Shown: positions 9,291-18,363, numbered from the stretch's first letter. The stretch is 25,577 nt of DNA from Chara braunii (GCA_003427395.1 BFEA01000343.1:1045100-1070676); one strand, 5' to 3'. A program made the numbers and translations. The notes: generated by a model not told the origin, from the letters alone.

Positions 9291-9506
9291 ACATGCCCCT
9301 CTGCATTCCCCTTTCCTCCCAATTCGTGTATGGCCCCTCTTCCTCGTCTTTATGCCCTCCCTTCCCTGAACTGGTGCAGACATCCTCCTTTTCCCTGATC
9401 CCAACTCCCCCACAATCGCTGTACTTGTTCTCCTTTGCCCCAATCTCCCCCATCTACTCCCGTACCCATCTTCCGTTCCCCTCATCCTGATTCCCCCACA
9501 TCCTCC
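9291..9506. other. Polypyrimidine flank of the solo LTR
   Basis: This is a C/T-rich stretch without a gene. Its composition continues on the far side of the LTR from 10637, as expected if the LTR was inserted into this DNA. Confidence 0.6.
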
Positions 9507-9510
9507 ATTC
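9507..9510. repeat. 4-bp target duplication (ATTC), left
   Basis: ATTC is repeated at 10637-10640 beyond the other LTR end. Four bases can match by chance, but both positions abut perfect LTR termini. Confidence 0.55.
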
Positions 9511-10006
9511 TGTTACATGTCCAGTTGGGCAATGTATGTATAGCCAAGGATCCGCAATGTGATAAAAAGGACTGAATGGACAATGCGGTGTCAGTGGAGT
9601 CCCAACAAGCAATGTACATCGTGATACATACAAAATGGCACCTTGTAGCGCAGTGAAAGACTTAGATATAAGCCCTGAGCTGACCGGGACTGACCTCTCT
9701 CACGTAGTACAAGAAAGCGCAGCGGAATGCTAGAATACCAATGACTAGCCCAATCAATGTCGCAATGCAGACCAAACATACATCATCCTCATCACAAGGT
9801 GTGAAGGGGGGGCCTGATGCTACACACAGGAAGAATGCGCCAGGTCCAGACCATACACAGACGAAGAGGAGGGGATCAGACAAAGATTAGGGGGAAGATG
9901 GGAATGTCGTCAACACCAAGTCTTCGGTACAAGTCCCAGATAATCCCTCGTCAAATGTCTGAAGTCCAATGTCGAGTCTGGATGGTGGACTGAGAAGAGG
10001 AAGAAG

Positions 10007-10012
<6 letters not shown>

Positions 10013-10070
<58 letters not shown>
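10013..10070. repeat. (CT)n microsatellite inside the solo LTR
   Basis: Pure CT array directly after a GAAGAAGAAGAA run. It lies in what would be the U5/R part of the LTR on the minus strand. Confidence 0.95.
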
Positions 10071-10074
<4 letters not shown>

Positions 10075-10342
10075 GTCCCAGGTACTAACCTGTGAAGATG
10101 GCGCTGTGCTGCAGGTACCTCGACGACGAGCTGGAGCTATGGCGCTGCAGGTAAGTCTCCCTGCAGCGCTACTCCAGCTCCTAATAGCACCCAGCGCTGA
10201 AGGCTACTGCTAACGCTACTACTACTACTACTGGAGCGCTCCTCCGGAGTGCTGCTGCCGAATCCTGAAGACTACCTCCTGCCTCCTGAACTGCACGGGG
10301 AGTGCCTGGGAAGTCCCTATGAACTACCTGCAGCGTGCAGGG

Positions 10343-10370
10343 CGGGCCAGTCTTATATAGTGCTGGCCCG
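10343..10370 (-). promoter_or_regulatory. LTR TATA box within an 8-bp inverted repeat
   Basis: CGGGCCAG (10343-10350) and CTGGCCCG (10363-10370) are perfect inverted arms. The 12-base spacer between them carries TATATAAG on the minus strand. The orientation agrees with the LTR, so this is the probable core promoter. The related LTR at 22980-24390 has the same layout at 23846-23872. Confidence 0.6.
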
Positions 10371-10636
10371 TCCAGGAGGCTGCTCTTGCCAATGCCAAAA
10401 CGTGCCAGAACCTGGCGTTGAAGTTCAAACAAAGGTTGTCTTGAAAGCGGGCCGAAAATGGCCTTTGCTAAAACCCTGGTCTGGTGCCTAAGTTTCAGGG
10501 CAGGTCGATCTTATGAGGGTCTGAAAACGGCCCTCCGTTTCAGGCTGAAAAGACAGGCCCTGTTTTAGGCTGAAACGACACAGGGCCTGTAGGCCCTTGT
10601 TTTCAGGCTTTCATGTTGCAGGCGCAGCATGTAACA

Positions 10637-11059
10637 ATTCCCTCCCCATTGTATTATTATCCCACATCCTTCGCTCCCTCCCCATTCCTACCCAGAGTCC
10701 TTCACGTCGTCATCTCACTCAGGGTTCTGGCTCCTTTTCCATTCTGGGAAGTGTCAGTCTGGTTCTTATTCCCCCGGCAAGTCGTAGAACTTACAATGGA
10801 AACTCACACAAGCTCCTCCCCCTTATGGTGTGGAGGCCCAGAAGCCAACATTGATTACTTCGGCGAGGAAGGATGTACCAAACTTCACCCCTGCCTAAGC
10901 TAGCCTGTCCTATTTTGGAAGCCAATCCCATTATCATGTCCTTTCACCATGTCGCGATTACCATCTTACCTTGTCCTCGCATATCGTGCTCCTAATCTTC
11001 AATCTTCATCGTCGTCTCCATCATCATTTTTTCATCAGTCAGCATCGTCATGGTGGAGT

Positions 11060-11060
<1 letters not shown>
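10637..11060. other. Pyrimidine-rich flank of the solo LTR
   Basis: No gene was recognised. It starts with the right ATTC duplication (10637-10640) and continues the C/T-rich DNA interrupted at 9510. Confidence 0.5.

Positions 11061-11103
<43 letters not shown>
11061..11103. repeat. (CT)n tract passing into (CG)n
   Basis: The CT array is followed by CCCGCGCGCGCGCTCGCG (11103-11120), an alternating CG run that could adopt Z-form DNA. Confidence 0.9.
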
Positions 11104-11105
<2 letters not shown>

Positions 11106-11159
11106 GCGCGCGCGCTCGCGCTTGCCCACCACTCAACTCCCCAAAAAGCATGAGGGTGC

Positions 11160-11216
11160 CAGACTGTTTCGTTGGACTTTCACCAACTCATCAGGAGGTT
11201 GAACCTCAACAGTCTG
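11160..11216 (-). ncRNA. Type III hammerhead ribozyme, complete core
   Basis: Every conserved core position is present on the minus strand. Stem III is CAGACTGT (11216-11209) with ACAGTCTG (11167-11160), eight perfect pairs and open at the end, so this is type III. The cleavage triplet is GTT, giving a predicted cut between 11208 and 11207. Stem I is GAGGT/ACCTC with a TCA loop (11207-11195). The CTGATGA box is 11194-11188. Stem II is GTTGG/CCAAC with a 7-base loop (11187-11171). GAAA is 11170-11167. Hammerheads cut their own RNA; in plants, type III forms occur in retrozyme LTRs and circular RNAs. Stems I and II are short, so tertiary contacts and speed are uncertain. (GT)n-like DNA (11231-11265) lies just upstream in the ribozyme orientation. 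Confidence 0.85.
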
Positions 11217-11540
11217 CCCACGATGAATTTGCGTGCGTGCGTGTGTGCGTGTGCTTGTGCATGCGTGTTCTCTTGTTAATGAGAGTGCGGGCGAGCGTCG
11301 ATGTGAGTGCCTGTTCTCTCATCGACGTCAGTGCGTGTTGTCTTGTATGCTATACAGTGCATTCCTGTGTCTGCCCAGTATGTACCACCACAGATATGCG
11401 GGGGAAAAGGGCCGAACCGCTGCGGCCAATGGGAGACCGGCCCACCTGGAATCGGTTCTTGCCCCAGCCTGGCCCACATCCGTTGGGCTGCGAACTGCTA
11501 ATCTGGGCCCTTGGCCAATTGGTACCGGGCCGACGCCCGA
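11217..11540. other. GT-rich tract and unannotated DNA
   Basis: GTGCGTGC-like repeats (11231-11265) are followed by GAGCGTCGATGTGAGTGCCT-like imperfect repeats (11291-11340) and a GC-rich stretch. No gene was recognised. Confidence 0.4.
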
Positions 11541-11658
11541 GATCGTCGCGCGATCTTGAAATCTATAGATCGCGCGTTGATCCTGTCCGTGGCCTGGTAG
11601 GATTGTGGATGACCTGGATTGTCGCACGATCTTAAAGTCTTAAGATCGTGCGACAATC
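11541..11658. repeat. Tandem pair of long hairpins
   Basis: The first hairpin has 16-base arms (11541-11556 and 11567-11582) with two adjacent mismatches and a 10-base loop. The second has perfect 19-bp arms, GATTGTCGCACGATCTTAA at 11617-11635 and its complement at 11640-11658, with a 4-base loop AGTC. The two are homologous: each contains GTCGCRCGATCTT and each is followed by CTGGTAGGA (about 11594 and 11670). The unit is therefore a tandem duplication of about 76 bp. Confidence 0.9.
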
Positions 11659-12457
11659 TGGGCCATTGGGCTGGTAGGACCTTGGACGGCTCGGATGCCA
11701 GATTTCTCACATTATTGATTTCTATGTGTGTAAGGAACAGAAGAGAAAAGTCTCAACCACCCTTGTAACTCTAGTCGCTCACCCAAGGCGGGGGGGTTCC
11801 CAAACACCTCTTTCCCCCCTTACCATTGTTCATTTGCCAGGGTTCACGTGCTGGCCGGGAAGCTTACGCTCCCAGACATGCAGCTGGTGGATCCTGTAAA
11901 TGGCAAGGTGCAGGCAGGGTGTGCCTGGCAGCCTCTCAGGCTGCTTGGTTTCAATTCCTGCTTCCATATGTCCTTCTGCACTAGCTTTCCTGTCTTGTAC
12001 TTGTTACTCCTAGTCCCCTCTCTGCAGTAACCCGTGTTCTGCAGCAGTCTGGGGGCCCAAAACTGCGCCCAGACAAGGCCAAACCCGGCCTGCACCAGGC
12101 AGTGCGACCACGCACTGCCCCCTGGAAAGTCAAGGGTCAAAGTCAACTGTCAGGTTAAAGGTACCGCACCCAGGCACTTGGTCGGATACACTCACTTGTT
12201 GTGCGCAGGTACCTGGACAGCATCAAGGCAACAGACAATTTTGTTTCAGACCAATCTGGGCCGTCATCTGCATTGAGATATCGACGGCTGAAGGAAGCAG
12301 CACCTGGGGCCCAGACCCCGTGCCAACGCTACAAAAGCGTTGACCTCTTGGCTTGGAGAACATTCTGTCTTGTGTCAATGCTGACTTCACGAGTTGACAA
12401 CGACGCTAGTGGGACGCTGCGATGCTGGCTGGGCAATGCGACGCTGGCTGGGCGTTG
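11659..12457. other. Unannotated stretch left of the large retrotransposon
   Basis: No gene was recognised. GGCAGTGCG/CGCACTGCC (12098-12106 and 12111-12119) is a perfect 9-bp inverted repeat with loop ACCA. Near the right edge GATGCTGGCTGGGC and GACGCTGGCTGGGC (12421-12454) form a short tandem repeat. Confidence 0.45.
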
Positions 12458-13605
12458 TGTTATGATTCTGGTTGTTTGTTGTCTGAGACCAACGCTCGCA
12501 CACAGAGACTTCCAGGTATGCCCATACATACACAGAAGGAAGGGGGGAGGATAGGAGTATGACACCGCATAGGGAGAGAGAAAAACAGCGGAAGACTTGA
12601 CCATGCGATATGACAGGGTACACTGAAAGTGCAATTCACTCCACTCAATCCTCACAACCAGTCATAAAGAGAAGTCGAGTAGATCACATCCAGGAAACAA
12701 TGAAACGATGACAGTCCAAACCCAGTATTACACTGTTTATTAAACTCAGATTCTCGGATTGTCAGGATAACCTCAGTACTACAGTGCGCTGCTCAGAAAT
12801 GAGCAGCGCTTCACTCCCCAACCCTGAGTAACCACCCGTGACGCCCCTGAAACATCAAGCGCCACCCAGATACAGCCTCCAAAGGGAAGCGCCACCCTGA
12901 AACAGGCCTCTCAAGCCAAGCACCACTCTGATGATGACGAATCGTTGGAAGACTTCCCGAACGGAAGTTTGCAGCAGCGCCACCAGCTCCTGACAAGATG
13001 ACCGCTAAGGAAGAAGCTGCAGCTATGGCTGCAGCGCCACAACCCCGGAACCCCACTCTGGAGGAGGGTCGAACAGGGCACCAACCTATCTCACCTCCAG
13101 CAGACCTCGATAACCCAGACCTCTGACAGCCCCTACGTGCTGGCAGAGAACAGCGCAGGTCCCAGCTATGGTTGGCGCTCCGAAGATCAGGCTATGCTTG
13201 TCCCCTTCCACGCTGAGCCGTCACCACTTCCGGTTCACACGTAGCGCAGCAGCGATGTACTCGGTACCAACTGCTGAAAGCCCTGAACCGATGTGCCCAT
13301 CCTATCTATAGACCAAAACTAGCCTAGACTCGACGTAGACCGGACTGACTGACTGGCCGGTACCAATTCAGTTTCGGCCTCTCGGCCTCTACCTTACCCG
13401 GCTATAGGCTATAGGACCGTCTATCAGCATAGGCCTGTAGGGCCTGCCTGTCTTAGGGGTAGCCCGGGCCTGCTATTCGCAGTTAGGTTAGCTGTAGGGT
13501 CACTCGGTTAGCCCTCAGCCAAACAAAGTTACGAACCTGTCCTGCCTATAGTACAGCCTCGACAGAGAGAGGCTACAAGCGACCAGAAAACAATAAGTCA
13601 TTGCA
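12458..13605 (-). repeat. 3' LTR of the 9-kb Ty3/gypsy element
   Basis: It aligns along its length with 20320-21493. It has about 30 extra bases near 12715-12755 and about 50 near 12990-13040 compared with the 5' LTR, and lacks about 70 bases present in the other near 21315-21385. CTATAGATA on the minus strand near 13310 could be a TATA box. GCGCCAC words recur at 12850-12910. Confidence 0.93.
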
Positions 13606-13620
13606 AACCTACCCTCCCTC
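13606..13620 (-). promoter_or_regulatory. Polypurine tract (plus-strand primer)
   Basis: GAGGGAGGGTAGGTT on the minus strand directly abuts the 3' LTR. This is where reverse transcription primes second-strand DNA. Confidence 0.75.
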
Positions 13621-13638
13621 GGAGCGAGGACCTTCGAG

Positions 13639-14144
13639 CTAGGGGTGTAGGGGTGCAGAGCGCCGAAGGGACTCTCCCTTCTGTGCTGTCTCATATCTGA
13701 GAATGACAAACTTTGCAGTCTTCAGAAGTTCCTTGCGAGTAAACCAGCGGTCTTCTGTATGTGGCTGGTATAGGAACTTCACAATGTACTCCTTATCTGG
13801 TCGTGTACCTGATTGATCCTCCACAAATTCCACCTCATATCCTTTGCCAGGGATAGGGGGACCGAACTGGGGAGGCTTGTCTGGGAATGCATCCGCTGAC
13901 GTGAACGACAACAACTTAGATGCATGGAAAAAAGGGTAGGTTTGTAGATGCAGAGGGACATCTATTGTATAGGATGGTCCAAACGGATCAGCTCCCACTG
14001 TATCTAAGACATGCCATGGAGCCATGTATCGTTGCAGCAGCTTCGACGAAATATCCTCCTCTCGCGACTACTCAGAATTGAGTACCCACACCGAGTCACC
14101 TGTGCGAGTAGTAGAAGGACGTTTGTGCCTGTTACCCTGTTGAG
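13639..14144 (-). pseudogene. Integrase C-terminal and chromodomain-like tail (broken)
   Basis: The minus-strand frame at 13639-14025 encodes the end of integrase (PFGPSYTIDVPLHLQTYPFF, HASKLLSF) and then a chromodomain-like module, YEVEFVEDQ...EYIVKFLYQPHTEDRWFTRKELL. In chromoviruses this tail recognises modified histones and steers integration. The upstream part, 14026-14144, continues in the same direction with an in-frame stop after VWVLNSE and a frame change against the segment at 14145-14420. The fold's aromatic cage is only partly recognisable: the W of DRWFTRKEL is present and the usual first aromatic is Y. It ends about 20 bases before the PPT. Confidence 0.8.
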
Positions 14145-14420
14145 TCATAGCCTTTTGGCACGGGCACGCTCTATGTCCACACAGTAACGCTTGCTGAACT
14201 CTGCAGTTCCGGTTGTCAGCGTAGGGGTAGCCTTATTGATGATGTCATCGAGAGGCTGCCGTGGCTCACGACGCCAATGTAACCGGTAGGGTGTAAAGCC
14301 TGTGGAGGAGTGTACAAATGTGTTATATACGAGTTGTGCACGACCCGAATGGAGATCCCAGTCGTGCTGATCCGAACTGATCACAGAATGCAGCAATTGA
14401 AATAAAATCTGGTTCATCAC
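14145..14420 (-). pseudogene. Integrase, last catalytic segment (broken)
   Basis: The segment reads MNQILFQLLHSVISSDQ, then LVYNTFVHSSTGFTPYRL, the conserved stretch after the third catalytic residue of Ty3/gypsy integrases. Just upstream, HGQAEVMN carries the catalytic Glu, preceded by a stop where a Gln codon is usual. A frameshift separates it from the integrase core at 14502-15092. It is non-functional as it stands. Confidence 0.85.
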
Positions 14421-14501
14421 TTCAGCTTGTCCATGGGCTTAAGGATGACGACTAGATGTCATATCTAGTCTGGAACGAAGGTAATCCCTGCAGCAGGATT
14501 G

Positions 14502-15092
14502 CTATTCATTGTTGCAAAAGCAAGGATCTCGGTCACTGACTATAGAGGCGGGTGGTCCATGATGTGTGACCCACCTGTCAGCAAATGCCGCCTGAACGGT
14601 TGGAAGGCAAGCCTCAGCTGGTAAGGGGATGAACTCTGCATATTTGGAGAACCGATCCACGCACACCATAACCTGACGCATACCACGAAGTGTGGTCCTA
14701 CCCAAGTCAATAAAGTCAATAGACACTGACTGTGCAGGTGCCTCAGGGATAGGTAGTGGTTTAAGTAGGGCAAGGGGAGGTCGTCGTACTACATTGTTCC
14801 TTTGGCATAACTCACAGGTTTCCACATAGTGCAGCATACCACTCATCTCCTTCCAGAACAAGCGTTGCGACAGGGCTGCATACGATTTGAGGGTTAAAAA
14901 GTGACCACGAGCATCATGGCACTCAAATATCAGGAGTGTTCTCAGCTTGCGGTCCTGAGGAATGCACAAGCGTTCCTCCCCTCTGTTGCAAGTGTACAGT
15001 AGGTTTGAGACCAGAGTGTATCGTGGTTCAGATGCAGGATCGTCCTGGAGATTCCTAACGATAGACCCAAAAATTGCATCCTGGGGCAGCAA
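14502..15092 (-). pseudogene. Integrase zinc-binding and core domain (truncated by a stop)
   Basis: The 196-codon frame begins near the RNase H-integrase junction. HDARGH...ETCELCQRN supplies the HHCC zinc-binding set (residues about 58-98). The core follows: SIDFIDLGR with the first catalytic Asp (about residue 124), QVMVCVDRFSKYAEFIPL, and SIVSDRDPCF with the second Asp (about residue 187). A stop comes after NNE, before the catalytic Glu, whose remnant is in the next segment in another frame. Integrase joins the new DNA copy to the chromosome in the nucleus. This copy has lost that continuity. Confidence 0.9.
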
Positions 15093-15129
15093 CCGGGCAA
15101 TGGTCTGACGAGTCCTCTCTCCAAATGAG

Positions 15130-15772
15130 TGAGTAAAGGAGATCAGGAAAAGAGCGTCAGGCGTACGAGAAAGGGCATCTGCTACTCGATTGTATCAGCC
15201 CTTCTTGTGTCTCAGTTCAAAGTCAAACATGTCAATGAACTGGATGTAGCGAGCAAGCATGTCATTCAGTTCTCCCTGGACTTCATCCACTGAAGGGTGG
15301 AGTGATTTGAGAAGATCTTGAAGTGCCTGCCCAGGAGGAAGTACTTCCGATGATTGAGCGCTGACACAAGTGCATAAAGCTCTTTCGCATAGATAGAGTC
15401 CTGCAACTTCTTTGTTTTGATCTTCATGCTCATATACTCGATAGGCTGCAGACCATTCCCATCATCCTATTGAAGTACGGCCACTACTCCGTACTGGCTA
15501 GCGTCAGTGGTAAGCACAAAAGGTAGGGTAGGGTCAGGTAACTTCAAGACAGGGGCACGAGTCAAGGCCTCCTTGAGACGTGTGAAGGCCTCCTGACATT
15601 GTGATGTCCAAAGAAAGGAAGTGTCTTTCTTTGTGAGATCAGACAAGGGAGCTGCAATAGAAGAGAAGTTCTGGATGAACTTCCTATAATAAGATGCAAG
15701 TCCCAAGAATGACCGAACATCGTGAACGCTAGCAGGTCGCGGCCAGTCATGAATTGCAACAACTTTCGTTGC
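15130..15772 (-). pseudogene. RT connection and RNase H (broken)
   Basis: After the in-frame TGA at 15773-15775 the same frame continues with SFLGLASYYRKFIQNFS, the conserved RT-RNase H linker, then FVLTTDASQYGVVAVLQ, the RNase H start with its first catalytic Asp. A TAG at 15467-15469 follows. Further on, AKELYALVSAL carries the catalytic Glu. HFKIFSNHSTLQW has Asn (codon 15305-15307) where related enzymes have Asp in the TDH motif. A frameshift, another TGA at 15195-15197 and VADALSR with the last Asp come next. RNase H removes RNA from the RNA-DNA hybrid. Stops, shift and the Asp loss all argue against function. Confidence 0.88.
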
Positions 15773-16564
15773 TCAAGGAGGCAACCCCTCTCCAGAAATG
15801 ACGTGACCTAGATAGATCATAGAAGGAACCCCCAAAGAGGATTTCTCCTTGTTGATCTTAGATTGGTTATCACGTAAGGCCTGGAGGACTAGAGCCAGAT
15901 GTTGCGCATGCTCCTGGATAGAACGATTGAATACCAAGATATCGTCTAGGTAGACAACTACAAACTTGTCCAGGTAAGGCCTGAGTATGCAATGCATCTT
16001 TGTCTGGAAGGTGCTTGGGGCGTTGCAGAGACCGAATGGCATGACCAGGTATTCATATGTGCCATACCTGGTTTTGAAGGTTGTCTTATTGACATCGTCG
16101 TCAACCATCTCAATCTGGTGATAACCAGATTTGAGGTCGATCTTGCGGAAGATGGTACGGCCCTGCACCATGTCCAACAGATTATCAATGCGAGGAAGGG
16201 CCTCTGTAGACTTCCTCGTGATTTTGTTGAGACCACGATAGTCCACACACATCTTGAACTCACCATTCCCCACGCACATCCTGAACTCACCATTCCCCTT
16301 TGGAACAAAGAGGACTGGTGCTCCAAACTCAGATGTGTTGGGCCTGATCCAACCCTTGCTGGTAAAGGTTTCTAACTGTTTCCTGAGCTCTTCAAGTTCA
16401 GCGGGTGACGTCCTGTAGACTCGGCCCTTCGGAGGGACCGAACGAGGCAGGACCTCAATCTTATGGTTGGTCTGCCTATGGACAAGTTCAGTAGGCTCCT
16501 CCATAAGATCTGAGAAGTGGTCAACAACCTGTTGAATTTGAGAGGGAGAGGGAGCAGTTTCCAT
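15773..16564 (-). pseudogene. Reverse transcriptase domain (open, but internally duplicated)
   Basis: The 263-codon frame covers the fingers and palm: KGWIRPNTSEFGAPVLFVPK, MCVDYRGLNKIT, FRKIDLKSGYHQIEM, KTRYGTYEYLVMPFGLCNAP and the catalytic YLDDILVF (Asp pair at 15941-15946), then YLGHVISGEG. All usual Ty3/gypsy RT motifs are present. A 27-bp tandem duplication (16244-16270 and 16271-16297) repeats nine residues, GNGEFRMCV/GNGEFKMCV, right before motif CVDYRGLN. The frame ends at TGA 15773-15775 with downstream coding in phase, so this stop is a nonsense mutation. It is the best preserved part of the element. Confidence 0.93.
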
Positions 16565-16631
16565 ACCACGTAAGCCACAAACAGATGGGTGTGGTCAGTT
16601 TGGCGAGAGAAACGAAGAAATCTGCGAGCAC

Positions 16632-17579
16632 TCATGCAGTAACAGCTGCTGGCCGGATGGTACTCGTCAGCGAGCATACAAGGGCGACAAACCCCATGCC
16701 GGTCAGGTAGCTCAACCTTAGGGATTCGCTAGTCGATCCTAGGATTGGTGGCACTAAGCCACTGCATAGAGAAGACAAGGTCAAAGGGAACATTAGGAAA
16801 ACACAGAAATTCAGGCGATGCCTGATTTTTCCCTGCTTGTCAAAGGACACAGGTAGGCCCTTGACATCAGTAGTGATCCTGACTGTGGAAGAGTACCCAA
16901 TGCGAACCTCTATAGGTTGTCGCAATTTCACCAATCATTGATCCAAGTGCAGCTTGTTGACTGCCTTGGGAGATATGAAGATGCGAGTAGCCCCACAATC
17001 TAAGAGCCCTTTGATCTTGGCTCGCAGGATAGAGGGTTGAAGCAGGATGAATTCTGACCTTATGCTTTTTCTTCTCCTGCAAAGACAGGAAAAGATCAGC
17101 AAGGCACTGAGCATCATCCTCCTTCCACGTCTCATCCAACTCAGAGTCCTCAAAGGGGAAGGACCCTGACGCTGCAACTCCAGAGGAAGAACCAGCGAGA
17201 GAATGTGAAGATTCACCTTCGTCAGAAAGTGAATCAGCACTGGTGGAAGGGGCTGCTGCTTCCACCTCTCTTTGCTCTGTTTTTTTGAACTAGAGCTGCC
17301 TGTAGACCTGCGAGGCATGTTGGGACAGTCTTTTAAGAAATGGTCCCCCTCGCACCTCAGGCAAACACCCTTGTCCTTTCTCTTCCTCCAGACCCCCTCC
17401 TGGATCCTGAGTGCATGCAAGGGGAAGGTGGAAGGATCAAGGGGGTCGACTGGCCTACGAACGTCTCGTGGTAGAGGTACTCTCTGGGCACCAAGGGAAG
17501 AGGCACGTCCCTTACCTTTCCCCTTGCTGCTGGTTGGTGCTTTCTTAGCTGGGGCTTTACCCCTTGCCATGCCCATCAA
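16632..17579 (-). pseudogene. Nucleocapsid zinc knuckle and aspartic protease (frameshifted)
   Basis: From 17579 a basic Lys/Ser-rich stretch leads to CLRCEGDHFLKDC, a zinc knuckle spaced C-x2-C-x3-H-x4-C, one residue shorter than the usual C-x2-C-x4-H-x4-C. An acidic linker follows in a different frame (17265 to about 17050), so there are two compensating frameshifts. The protease then reads KGLLDCGATRIFIS, with Cys (16995-16997) where DSGA is normal; the catalytic Asp (16998-17000) is kept. TGA at 16935-16937 breaks the frame, which continues in phase as VKLRQPIEVRIG to 16632. Capsid and polyprotein processing by this copy would fail. Confidence 0.82.
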
Positions 17580-17668
17580 AGCATCAGCCAGGGCAAGAAC
17601 AACAAGATCTGCAACAAATGAAGCAGTCTTAGATGGAGGGGTCCCACCTTGGGATGCTGCATCATCAT

Positions 17669-18363
17669 CTAAACTGGAAGCTGCAGCAGCGAACAGGGCA
17701 CCCTTCCTCCTCCTTCGCCCCTTTGAGGAGGGTCCCTTCCTTCCTTCAGAAGGTGCTTCCTGGACATGGAGTTTGGACTCAAGTTCAGGGCTGCTCTGCC
17801 AAAGGACCGCCAGTCCTTGTGGCCCTGAGAGAATAAGGCAAGTTGGAATTGCTCAGGCGCTACCCTGAGGAAATGAATGAGCAGATCCTGCTCACTCATC
17901 TCCAACCCAGGAGTCGATGTCAGACTCTCAAAGGTGGAATACAGTTTGGACAAGGTGCTGTCAAACTTTTTTTGGCGCAGGTGCAAAGTTTTGTCTGATG
18001 CTTTTCTGTCCTGCTCCTTGTCTGCAAACCAGTCCTGCAGTGCCTGCAGAAATCCAGCCACCCCCAACCTCTGTGCTCAATCAAACATTTCCATACCTTG
18101 CTTTTTGGAGGTGGAGGTGCACCATTTCAGTGCAGTCTCCAAACGAGCAACGATGGTTGACACTTTCACACCCTCGTCACATTTGAACCCACTAAGGTAG
18201 GTTCTTTGTGCAAATCTGCAACATCCACCTTAGGGTCCTCGCCAGAGAACATGGGTGGAGGGGTCAGCTTGGGCCGCTGTTGATCAAATGAAATTGAGGG
18301 CTGTGAAGCGGCTGCTGACTTGGGTGTAGAAGATGGGGATGTGCGTTTGGATTGTGGGAGTTG
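17669..18363 (-). pseudogene. Gag capsid region (broken)
   Basis: After a TAG at 18364-18366 the gag frame continues with PPPMFSGEDPKVDVADL, the usual start of Ty3/gypsy capsid. A frameshift near 18195 leads to GVKVSTIVARLETALKW. A stop comes near 18080, and a frame at 17669-18067 follows with GFLQALQDWFAD, FDSTLSKLYSTFESL and EQDLLIHFLRVAPEQFQLAL, typical of the retrotransposon gag helical domain. Capsid builds the cytoplasmic particle in which reverse transcription happens. At least three lesions break this copy. Confidence 0.82.

Larger units (their letters stand above)
9511..10636 (-). mobile_element. Solo LTR of a Ty3/gypsy-like element
   Basis: The 1,126-bp segment starts TGTTACATG and ends CATGTAACA, a 9-bp terminal inverted repeat with TG...CA ends, between copies of ATTC. 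Similar pyrimidine-rich DNA lies on both sides and no internal domain is attached, so this is most simply a solo LTR left by LTR-LTR recombination. The right end matches the 3' LTR of the element at 22980-25577, which fixes the strand. TATATAAG on the minus strand (10352-10359) sits inside an inverted repeat. A (CT)n tract (10013-10070) and a short (ACT)n run (10216-10232) lie inside. Some left-half words also recur near 22990-23180, but overall similarity to that LTR is patchy. Confidence 0.75.

Noticed and set aside
10949-11635. 228-codon + strand frame
   Set aside because: It runs across a (CT)n tract, the antisense of the hammerhead ribozyme, a GT-rich tract and a hairpin. Its similarity to a frame near 22500-22770 comes from the shared ribozyme, not from a protein.
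15992-16375. + strand 127-codon frame
   Set aside because: Shadow of the reverse transcriptase on the opposite strand.
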